A stretch of 64,000 bases of DNA. It comes from Streptomyces sp. P3 (GTDB taxonomy: Bacteria; Actinomycetota; Actinomycetes; Streptomycetales; Streptomycetaceae). The first letter of the stretch is position 1. Every line of letters begins with the position of its first letter. Of this stretch, positions 9,831 through 16,952 are shown one piece after another. A program made the translations under genes and the position numbers. The stretch covers positions 7,085,501 through 7,149,500 of the forward strand of contig JAFEKX020000001.1 in assembly GCA_016893485.2 (NCBI GenBank), given 5' to 3'. Under the pieces are notes generated by a model that was not told where the DNA came from, did no database searches, and saw only the letters and a program-made list of their open reading frames with translations.

Positions 9831-11303
9831 ATGCCTGAACGCCGTACCGTCGCACTCGTCACTCTTGGCTGCGCCCGTAACGAGGTGGACTCGGAGGAGC
9901 TCGCAGGCCGCTTGGAGGCGGACGGCTGGCAACTCGTGGAGGACGCCGAGGACGCGGACGTCGCCGTCGTCAACACCTGTGGCTTCGTCGAGGCCGCCAA
10001 GAAGGACTCCGTCGACGCCCTCCTCGAAGCCAACGACCTCAAGGGCCACGGCAGAACGCAGGCCGTCGTCGCGGTGGGCTGCATGGCCGAGCGGTACGGC
10101 AAGGAGCTCGCCGAGGCGCTGCCCGAGGCCGACGGAGTCCTCGGCTTCGACGACTACTCCGACATCTCCGACCGCCTGCAGACCATCCTGAACGGCGGCA
10201 TCCACGCCTCGCACACCCCGCGCGACCGCCGCAAGCTGCTGCCGATCAGCCCCGCCGAGCGGCAGGAGTCCGCCGCCGACGTCGCGCTGCCCGGCCACGG
10301 ACCGGCCGACCTCCCGGACGGCCTCGCGCCCGCCTCGGGCCCGCGCGCGCCCCTGCGCCGCCGCCTGGACGGCTCCCCGGTCGCCTCGGTGAAGCTCGCC
10401 TCCGGCTGCGACCGCCGCTGCACCTTCTGCGCCATCCCGTCCTTCCGCGGCTCCTTCATCTCCCGCCGCCCCAGCGACGTCCTGAACGAGACCCGCTGGC
10501 TGGCCGAACAGGGCGTCAAGGAGATCATGCTGGTCTCCGAGAACAACACGTCCTACGGCAAGGACCTCGGCGACATCCGCCTCCTGGAGACGCTGCTGCC
10601 CGAGCTGGCCGACATCGACGGCCTGGAGCGGGTGCGGGTCAGCTACCTCCAGCCCGCAGAGATGCGCCCCGGGCTCATCGACGTGCTCACCTCCACCCCG
10701 AAGGTCGCGCCCTACTTCGACCTGTCCTTCCAGCACTCCGCGCCCGACGTGCTGCGCTCCATGCGCCGCTTCGGCGACACGGACCGCTTCCTCGAACTGC
10801 TCGACACGATCCGCTCCAAGGCCCCGCAGGCCGGCGTCCGCTCGAACTTCATCGTCGGCTTTCCCGGCGAGTCCGAGTCCGACCTGGCCGAGCTGGAGCG
10901 CTTCCTGAACGGCGCGCGCCTGGACGCGATCGGCGTCTTCGGCTACTCCGACGAGGAGGGCACGGAGGCGGCGACGTACGACAGGAAGCTCGACCAGGAC
11001 GTCGTGGACGCACGGCTCGCGCACATCTCACGGCTCGCCGAGGAACTCGTCTCGCAGCGCGCCGAGGAGCGCGTCGGCGAGACCGTGCAGGTGCTGGTCG
11101 AGTCGGTGGACTCCGAGGACGGCGCCTACGGCCGCGGCGAGCACCAGGCCCCCGAGACGGACGGCCAGGTGCTGCTCACGAGCGGCGAGGGCCTGAGCGT
11201 CGGCCGTATGGTCGAGGCGAAGGTGGTCGGCACGGAAGGTGTCGACCTGGTGGCCGAGCCGCTCCTGGGCTCGCTCGCGTGTAGTGAGGAGGCGGGCAGA
11301 TGA
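9831..11303 (+). CDS. rimO: Ribosomal protein uS12 methylthiotransferase RimO
   Basis: Radical-SAM enzyme that methylthiolates the conserved aspartate of ribosomal protein S12. The 490 residues hold the N-terminal UPF0004 domain with LVTLGCARNEVDSE, VVNTCGF and VAVGCMAERY (the three cluster cysteines), the radical SAM motif CDRRCTFCAIP (about 10405-10435), and a C-terminal TRAM domain. Length is normal and the frame is intact, which is unusual in this window. ATG 9831 matches the family start (RTVALVTLGC) and a -10 box lies just upstream. The stop overlaps the pgsA start (ATGA at 11300-11303), so rimO-pgsA-cinA is probably one operon. An Ala/Pro-rich insert at about 10270-10350 precedes the radical SAM motif. 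Confidence 0.95.
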   Translation: MPERRTVALVTLGCARNEVDSEELAGRLEADGWQLVEDAEDADVAVVNTCGFVEAAKKDSVDALLEANDLKGHGRTQAVVAVGCMAERYGKELAEALPEADGVLGFDDYSDISDRLQTILNGGIHASHTPRDRRKLLPISPAERQESAADVALPGHGPADLPDGLAPASGPRAPLRRRLDGSPVASVKLASGCDRRCTFCAIPSFRGSFISRRPSDVLNETRWLAEQGVKEIMLVSENNTSYGKDLGDIRLLETLLPELADIDGLERVRVSYLQPAEMRPGLIDVLTSTPKVAPYFDLSFQHSAPDVLRSMRRFGDTDRFLELLDTIRSKAPQAGVRSNFIVGFPGESESDLAELERFLNGARLDAIGVFGYSDEEGTEAATYDRKLDQDVVDARLAHISRLAEELVSQRAEERVGETVQVLVESVDSEDGAYGRGEHQAPETDGQVLLTSGEGLSVGRMVEAKVVGTEGVDLVAEPLLGSLACSEEAGR

Positions 11304-12145
11304 CCGGAGTCCCGGCATCGGCGGCGGGCGGCACCTCCAGCGCGAACGGCGCGCCCGCGAGCGCGAGTTCGGGTACGGCCTCCGGTGGCGCCCCTTCCGG
11401 CGCGATGTCGGGCAACGTCTCCGGCACGGTGTCTCCCGGTGAAGCCCCGGTCGGCGCTGTCCCGGCCGGTGATGTCTCGCCGGGTGGCGTCGAGACCGGC
11501 CTGCCCGATGGTCCGAGGCCGGCGCGCGGAGCGAAGGTCGTCGCCGCGGCGGTCAACCAGGCGAGCGTCTGGAACATCGCCAACTTCCTGACCATGCTCC
11601 GGCTGCTGCTCGTCCCCGGCTTCGTCGCCCTGATGCTGGCCGACGGCGGGTACGACCCGGCGATGCGCTCGTTCGCCTGGGCGGCGTTCGCCATCGCCAT
11701 GATCACCGACCTGTTCGACGGCCATCTGGCCCGCACGTACGACCTCGTCACCGACTTCGGCAAGATCGCCGACCCCATCGCCGACAAGGCGATCATGGGC
11801 GCGGCGCTGATCTGTCTCTCCTCCCTCGGCGATCTGCCGTGGTGGGTGACCGTCGTCATCCTCGGCCGGGAACTCGGGATCACGCTGCTGCGTTTTCTTG
11901 TCATCCGGTACGGCGTCATCCCCGCGTCGCGCGGCGGCAAGCTGAAGACGCTCACGCAGGGCGTGGCCGTAGGGATGTACGTGCTGGCGCTGACGGGCTG
12001 GCTGGCCACGCTGCGGTTCTGGGTGATGGCGGCGGCGGTCGTCCTGACCGTGCTGACCGGGCTCGACTATGTGAGACAGGCCATTGTGCTGCGCAGGCAG
12101 GGGATCGCCGAGCGCATGGCGGCCTCGGAGGAGACGGAAGCGTGA
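11300..12145 (+). CDS. pgsA: CDP-diacylglycerol-glycerol-3-phosphate 3-phosphatidyltransferase
   Basis: Integral membrane enzyme that makes phosphatidylglycerophosphate from CDP-diacylglycerol and glycerol-3-phosphate, the committed step to phosphatidylglycerol and cardiolipin. The CDP-alcohol phosphotransferase signature is complete, running from DLFDGHLAR to GKIADPIADK (about 11710-11790), with several hydrophobic helices around it. The core starts near residue 85 (VWNIANFLTMLRLLLVPGF); the first 80 or so residues are a Gly/Ser/Ala/Pro-rich extension not needed by the family, so the real start could be further downstream. ATG 11300 is chosen because it overlaps the rimO stop. The cinA start overlaps its own stop (GTGA at 12142-12145). 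Confidence 0.9.
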   Translation: MTGVPASAAGGTSSANGAPASASSGTASGGAPSGAMSGNVSGTVSPGEAPVGAVPAGDVSPGGVETGLPDGPRPARGAKVVAAAVNQASVWNIANFLTMLRLLLVPGFVALMLADGGYDPAMRSFAWAAFAIAMITDLFDGHLARTYDLVTDFGKIADPIADKAIMGAALICLSSLGDLPWWVTVVILGRELGITLLRFLVIRYGVIPASRGGKLKTLTQGVAVGMYVLALTGWLATLRFWVMAAAVVLTVLTGLDYVRQAIVLRRQGIAERMAASEETEA

Positions 12146-12704
12146 GTTCCACGGCCACTGAAGTGGTGCGACTACTGACCGTGAGCGGTGCGACGCTCGC
12201 TGTCGCCGAGTCGCTCACCGGTGGTCTGGTTGCGGCGGAGATCACATCGGTGCCCGGAGCCTCCAAGGCCTTCCGCGGCTCGGTCACCGCCTACGCCACC
12301 GAGCTGAAGCACCAGCTGCTCGGTGTCGACGCCACCCTGCTGAGCGAGCGCGGGGCGGTGGATGCGCAGGTCGCGGCCCAGATGGCGGCCGGCGTGCGGA
12401 AGGCGCTCGGCGCCGACTGGGGCATCGCGACCACCGGCGTGGCGGGTCCGGAGCCACAGGACGGACAGCCCGTGGGTACCGTTTTCGTGGCCGTGGACGG
12501 CCCCTTTGGACCCGATTCGGGTGCCGCCGGTGGCGGAAAGTAGCCGCGCTGCGGTTGAACGGCGGCCGGGCGGAAATTCGTATGGAGAGTGTACGGAGCG
12601 TACTCGCGCTGCTTCTGGAGCGGCTCGTGAGCGAACAGACCAGGAATGAGCGGGCACAGGATACGGAACAGAACGGGGGTTTTGATGTTTGCAGCCCTGA
12701 GTGA
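12142..12704 (+). CDS. cinA: CinA C-terminal domain amidohydrolase (one frameshift)
   Basis: Short CinA/PncC-type protein, by family a nicotinamide-mononucleotide deamidase of the pyridine-nucleotide cycle. Visible family motifs are AESLTGGLVAAEITSVPGAS, FRGSVTAYAT and GIATTGVAGPEPQDGQPVG. A missing G at about 12541 makes the frame stop at 12543; restored, it continues KVAALRLNGGRAEIRM to TGA 12702-12704, giving about 187 residues, near the usual size for the stand-alone form. GTG 12142 overlaps the pgsA stop, which fixes the start and indicates translational coupling. clgR begins 90 bp later. Confidence 0.85.
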
Positions 12705-12794
12705 ACACGACATCGCTCCCCGCACGGCCGCGGCGCAAGGCGGTACGGTGGGGCGAGAAGGATGCGGCTACGCGGTCCGAGGAGGGAGCCACCG

Positions 12795-13170
12795 ATGATT
12801 CTGCTCCGTCGCCTGTTGGGTGACGTGCTGCGTCGGCAGCGCCAGCGCCAGGGCCGTACTCTGCGCGAAGTCTCCTCGTCCGCCCGAGTCTCACTCGGCT
12901 ATCTCTCCGAGGTGGAGCAGGGGGCAGAAAGAGGCTTCCTCTGAACTGCTCTCCGCCATCTGCGACGCGTTGGACGTACGGATGTCCGAGCTCATGCGGG
13001 AAGTGAGTGACGAACTCGCTCTCGCCGAGCTGGCCCAGTCTGCTGCGGCCACCGATCCTGTACCCACTTCGGTTCGTCCGATGCTGGGTTCCGTGTCGGT
13101 GACCGGTGTGCCACCGGAGCGGGTGACCATCAAGGCCCCCGCCGAGGCGGTGGACGTGGTCGCCGCGTGA
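12795..13170 (+). CDS. clgR: Transcriptional activator ClgR of Clp protease genes (one frameshift)
   Basis: Small HTH_XRE regulator; ClgR in Streptomyces activates clpP1clpC, lon and itself. The HTH is RRQRQRQGRTLREVSSSARV followed by SLGYLSEVEQG, and a LCDALD-like helix (ICDALDVRMSELM) follows. The protein ends in VVAA; the terminal Ala-Ala is the known signal for ClpP1P2 degradation of ClgR, so the activator is an unstable substrate of the protease it induces. An extra G at about 12920 breaks the frame and removing it gives QGQKEASSELLSAI. ATG 12795 has GGAGGG at 12781-12786. Its position after cinA and ahead of recA is conserved in the genus. Confidence 0.88.
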
Positions 13171-13586
13171 CGCTCACGCTGGTGTAGGCCGATGTGACGC
13201 TGATCGGCATCGAGCTGATCAGCACCGAGAAGTGTGCGAGCCCCGGCCGGGGATTCTCCAGGGAGATCTGGAGGGGTGCGGTCGGGGTTTTTCGCGTTTC
13301 GGGGGCGTTCGGCGCTGGGGCTGTTCGTGGGGGCGTGCGCGTGGGTGCCGGTGGGCGGTGGGCCGTGGGCGGTGGACGTGCCTGGTGGGTGCGGCTGGTG
13401 TGAGCGTGCGCGTGCCGGTGGGCTTGGGCTTGGGCATGGGTTGTGACCGTGGTCGTGGTGTAGCGGTGCGTTTGCCGGGGTGGCTCGGTGCGGCCATGGT
13501 TGAGGCGGGTGGTGCGTCCGTGTGCCGTCGATGCGCCCTCCTTGCGGTTGACCAGGACGTTCTAGCGTTGGGCAGGAGGTGGGGCC
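13171..13586. other. G-rich non-coding stretch after clgR
   Basis: No supported gene. It contains an imperfect stem (CTCCAG/CTGGAG, 13256-13273) followed by a G run and TTTTT at about 13284, which may serve as a clgR terminator, then about 200 bp of T/G-rich low-complexity sequence open in several frames by composition. TAGCGT at about 13563, just ahead of the next ribosome binding site, could be a -10 box. Confidence 0.4.
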
Positions 13587-13942
13587 ATGGCGGGGCGAAT
13601 AGCGCGCTGGGGGCTCGCGCCGGTGCTCGGCGCGGTGTGGTGGTGGGCCGTGCTCCGGCTCGCCCTGACCCCGCACGCGGGCGCGCTGGGGGGCTGTGGC
13701 GGCCGGGGATGGGGTTGAGTCTCCTCCCCGTGCACTGCATGCCGAAGGCGCGGGCTGCGGGGGCGGTGGCTGCGGGGCGGTGGCGGGAGGCTTGGAGGGG
13801 GTTGGGGGCGGTCTGGTGTGGTGGCGGTGATGCCGGATCTGGGAGCGAGGGGCGCGGACGCGTTGCCGGATCTCGGTGCGTCGGATGCTGCGGTGATCTC
13901 GGGCCTCGGAGCGATGGACGCCGGGGTGTTGGCGGACGCTGA
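13587..13942 (+). CDS. Small Trp-rich membrane protein, unknown function (one frameshift)
   Basis: I do not recognise a family. ATG 13587 follows a very good ribosome binding site (AGGAGG at 13574-13579), and TAGCGT at 13563 is a plausible -10 box, which together argue for a real start on the plus strand. The product opens with ARWGLAPVLGAVWWWAVLRL, one hydrophobic Trp-rich helix. As written it stops at 13718 (43 residues); adding one G in the G6 run at about 13690 continues in frame with GLSLLPVHCMPKARA to a stop at 13942. It may instead shift into the repeat-coding frame that begins near 13830. Stop position and length are uncertain. Confidence 0.4.
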
Positions 13943-14218
13943 GGTCAGGGACGAGGGGTGATGCCGGGGCCCTGTGGGACGGATGTGGGGAGTTGGTGGG
14001 TCCTGGTGAGGTGGAGGGCAGGGCTTCGCTGGACCCGGGTGTGACGGAGGCTGGAGTTCCGCCGGACCTGGGCTTGACGGACGCCGGAGCGTCGCTGGAC
14101 TTGGGCGGGACGGGGGCTGGAGTTCCGCTGGACTTTGGCGTCCGGGGTGGGGGCGTTCCCGGCTTGCGGTGGGGCGGGCGCGGGGGTGCCGTTGGAGCTG
14201 GGTGTCACGGACGGTGAT

Positions 14219-14480
14219 GTGTTGCCGGACCTCGGCGCGAGGGAGGCGGTGGTGTTTCCGGACTCTGGTGGGTCGGGTGCGGGGGTGCCGTTGGAACCTG
14301 GTGTCGCGGGCGCTGGCGTGTTGCCGGACCTCGGTGCGAGGGAGGCGGGGGTGTTTCCGGACTCCGGTGGGTCGGGTGCAGGGGTGCCGCTGGAACCTGG
14401 TGTCGCGGGCACTGGCGTGTTGCCGGACCTCGGCGCGAGGGAGGCGGCGGTGTTCCCGGTCCCCAATGGGACGGGTGCTG
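14219..14480. repeat. 99-bp direct repeats, about 2.6 copies
   Basis: Units start at GTGTTGCCGGACCTCGG at 14219, 14318 and 14417, exactly 99 bp apart, with few differences between copies. Each unit is itself three 33-bp subunits (11 codons). The array lies inside the larger degenerate tract. Confidence 0.85.
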
Positions 14481-14816
14481 GGGGTGCCGTTGGAACCTGG
14501 TGTCGCGGGCGCGGGTGTTCCGCCGGAGGTTGGTGTGAGGGGTGCGGAGATGGGTCCGGACCTTGGCGTGATGGGTGCTGGTGCGTTGCCGGATCTTGGC
14601 GTCAAGGCCGCGGGGATGTTCCCGGGGCTCGGCGAGTCAGACGGTGGGTTGTCGCCGGATTCCGGTGTGTCGGACGCAAGCGTGTCGTCGTCGGCGGCTG
14701 GGGTTGCGGTGCCAGGTGCCGAGGTTGCGGTGCCGGGTGCCGGACTTTCGTCGGGTGACGGGTCGTTGTCGGGCTCCGGCGCGGCCTCGGGCACCGAGCT
14801 GTCGTCGTCAACTGGA

Positions 14817-15015
14817 CCAACGCCAGCGACTGAAGCATCGTCGGCCGTTGAACCAACGTCGGCCCCTGAACCCTCGGCGTCGATCGGCCCAACGCCAGCG
14901 ACTGAACCATCGCCGGCCGTTGGACCAACGCCGGCCCCTGAACCCTCGGCGTCGACCAGACCAACGCCAGCGACTGAACTGTCGCCAGCCGCTGAACCAA
15001 CGCCGGGCACCGAGT
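14817..15015. repeat. 72-bp direct repeats, about 2.7 copies
   Basis: Units start at CCAACGCCAGCGACTGAA at 14817, 14889 and 14961, exactly 72 bp apart. In the plus frame a unit encodes 24 residues of the type PTPATEPSPAVG and PTPAPEPSAS, resembling Pro/Thr wall-spanning linkers. The tract is open in all six frames. Confidence 0.85.
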
Positions 15016-15024
15016 CGGAGCCAG

Positions 15025-15789
15025 TTACCAAGGCATCGCAACGCCGCCGTTCGGGCGGAGGATCTGACCCGTCGTGAAGGATGACGCGTCCGACGCCAGG
15101 TGCAGCACGGTGTGGGCGATGTCCTCCGGTTCACCTACTCGGCCCAGCGGTGACAGCCGGCTCATCATCGCCTCGGTACGGGCCTGTGCCTCGCCCTCGT
15201 GGTGGTTGGTCATGGGCGTGCGGATCCAGCCGGGCGCGACCGCGTTGACGCGGATGCCGTGTCGGCCCAGCTCCGTCGCCAGTGTCTTCGTCAGCTGGAC
15301 GACGGCCGCCTTGGCCGCGCTGTAGCAGAGGAGCCCGGCCCCTCCGGTGTCGATCGCGCCGGATGCCATGGTGACGATGCTGCCCCTGGTGTCCCGGTCG
15401 AGCATCAGCCGGGCCGCCTCCTGGCAGGCGTACAGGACACCTTTGAAGTTGACGTTCAGCACCCGGTCGAGATCCTCGTCCCGGGTCTCCAGCACCGTGC
15501 TGCTGTGCATGATCCCGGCGACGGCCGCCATCACATGCAGGTCGTCGCAGGACTCGACGGCCTGTCTGACCTGCGCGTGATCGGTGACGTCGAGGTGGTG
15601 GACGTGGGCGGTGCCGCCCTTGTCCTTGATCAGGGTCGCCGTGTCGTGCAGTCCCTGCGCGTCGCGGTCGGCGCAGTGCACGGTGGCGCCCGCCTCGGCG
15701 AGCAGTACGGCTGAGGCGCGGCCGATACCGCTGGCGGCGCCGGTGACGAAAGCGGTGCGTCCGGTGAGGTCGTACGCCGTGACGGGCAT
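15025..15789 (-). CDS. Short-chain dehydrogenase/reductase
   Basis: Classical NAD(P)-dependent SDR of 254 residues. Visible motifs: cofactor loop TGAASGIG (residues about 13-20), acidic ADRD after beta-2 suggesting NAD(H) preference, catalytic Tyr and Lys in YSAAKAAV, substrate-loop APGWIRTPM and C-terminal RPNGGVAMPW. The expected NNAG motif after beta-4 reads AAVAGIM, a mild deviation. ATG at 15789 is preferred to the upstream ATG at 15825 because a strong promoter ends six bases before it. The substrate cannot be inferred. It lies head to tail with the glycosylase gene, whose stop is at 15822. Confidence 0.88.
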   Translation of the reverse strand: MPVTAYDLTGRTAFVTGAASGIGRASAVLLAEAGATVHCADRDAQGLHDTATLIKDKGGTAHVHHLDVTDHAQVRQAVESCDDLHVMAAVAGIMHSSTVLETRDEDLDRVLNVNFKGVLYACQEAARLMLDRDTRGSIVTMASGAIDTGGAGLLCYSAAKAAVVQLTKTLATELGRHGIRVNAVAPGWIRTPMTNHHEGEAQARTEAMMSRLSPLGRVGEPEDIAHTVLHLASDASSFTTGQILRPNGGVAMPW

Positions 15790-15795
15790 GAAACG

Positions 15796-15825
15796 ACCGT
15801 ACGAGGGTGTCTGACGGGTCGTCAA
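15796..15825 (-). promoter_or_regulatory. Promoter of the SDR gene, leaderless layout
   Basis: Read on the minus strand: TTGACG (plus positions 15820-15825), 18 bp, TACGGT (plus positions 15796-15801), then six bases and ATG 15789. The -35 box overlaps the last codons of the upstream glycosylase gene. Confidence 0.6.
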
Positions 15826-16710
15826 TTAGTCGTACGGTGCTGAGTTCTGCGGGGTGCGGTGGTGCCCGGAGCCGGTCCTACCTGGCAGGTGGGGCACCAG
15901 TACGTGGGGCGCTCGCGGGAGCCGTCGCCCTGGTCGGCCGTGCGGATGGGGGTGCCGCAGCGGAGGCAGGGGCGGGGTGCGCGGGCGTAGACGAAGAGGT
16001 CGGGGTGCTGAGGCCTGCGGCGCGGTGGGGCGTAGTGCGGGTCGGGGTGGTGGTTGCGAAGGCGCCGGTGGTCTTGCGGACGGGGCGTTCGCGGTTGGCT
16101 TCCAGGAGTCGCTTGGCGATGGCGGGGAGCTTGGCCGCGCGGTCGGCGGGGAGTGCGCCGACGGGGAGCCAGGGGTGGCGCCCAGGAGGAAGCAGAGTTC
16201 GCTTTTGTAGATGTTGCCGATGCCGGCCAGGTTGCGCTGGTCGAGGAGTGCCTCGCCGAGGGGGCGGGCGGGGTCCGCGAGGAGGTTGGCGAGGGCCAGC
16301 TCCGGGTTCCAGTCGGGGCCCAGGAGGTCGGGGCCGAGGTGACCCACGACGCGGTCCTCGTCGGGTGTGCGGAGGAGTTCGAGGACGGGGAGCCGGTAGC
16401 CGACGGCCGTGAGGTCGGCGGTGCCGAGGATCACCCGGATCTGGTGGGCCAGGCCGCCACCGCTCCAGCGTCGGCCGTTGGCGTACACCCTCCAGGTGCC
16501 GTCCATCCGCAGATGCGAATGGAGGGTGAGCCCGCCCTCGATACGGGTCAGCAGGTGCTTTCCCCGAGGCGTGACGTCCAGAACGGTACGGCCGGTGAGG
16601 TCCGCCGTGGCGTACTTGGGCACCCTGAGGTCGCTGCGGGTCAGCACCTTGCCCGCGAGGGCGGTGTCGAGCCGCTTCGCGGTCTGCCAGACGGTGTCGC
16701 CTTCAGGCAT
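15822..16710 (-). CDS. Fpg/Nei family DNA glycosylase, Nei2-like (frameshifted)
   Basis: Base-excision-repair glycosylase/AP lyase for oxidised bases. The N-terminus MPEGDTVWQ supplies the catalytic Pro2 and Glu3 and resembles actinobacterial Nei2 rather than MutM. Other motifs are PRGKHLL, LHSHLRMDGTWRV, the H2TH segment LLDQRNLAGIGNIYKSELCF and a C-terminal zinc finger (CLRCGTP and YWCPTCQ) that is only in frame after repair. A base is missing at about 16172 (GATPWLPVGALP restored) and a second break lies between about 16040 and 16130; the restored stop is TGA at 15822-15824. The start is the conserved methionine, which must be residue 1 for catalysis. It neighbours the Lhr helicase gene on the same strand. 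Confidence 0.85.
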
Positions 16711-16952
16711 GGGTCAAGGGTGGCATGGAGGGAGGGGTGGTGCGGGGCGCGGGGAGACGGACCTTATGGGGTACGGGGGCTCGGGCGGCGGGGAGAGGGA
16801 CATCGCGCGCGGGGCGTGGGGCGGGGGCGGCTTTGTAGTGAGGTGAGGCTTGGGCGGCGGGTGGCTCGGGGTGAAGGGGGCCCGGGCGGAGGGGCCGGAG
16901 GCGCCTGACCGGAGTGAGCCGTGGTCGGACCCCGGACGGCCGTTGCCGTGGC
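16711..16952. other. Gap between lhr and the glycosylase gene
   Basis: This 242-bp stretch is G-rich on the plus strand. I see no gene, hairpin or clear promoter in it. Confidence 0.5.

Larger units (their letters stand above)
13830..15077 (+). repeat. Degenerate tandem-repeat tract, open on both strands
   Basis: On the plus strand the tract reads as an 11-residue motif of the form GAGVxPDxGVx repeated many times, moving through three frames as if by G-run indels (about 13940, 14150 and 14485) and ending in a Pro/Thr/Glu-rich tail with stop 15077. On the minus strand it reads as a Ser/Thr/Pro/Asn-rich repeat. Third-position GC does not separate the strands. The promoter and ribosome binding site at 13560-13590 favour the plus strand. 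Its 3' end overlaps the end of the convergent dehydrogenase gene by about 50 bp. Whether it is translated is unknown. Confidence 0.5.

Noticed and set aside
9804..11024. Minus-strand frame opposite rimO
   Set aside because: Shadow of an intact, motif-complete rimO.
13562..15031. Minus-strand 489-codon Pro/Ser-rich protein
   Set aside because: The repeat unit changes reading frame inside it at the same points as on the plus strand, and the only promoter plus ribosome binding site is on the plus strand. It was kept only as a repeat tract of undecided strand.
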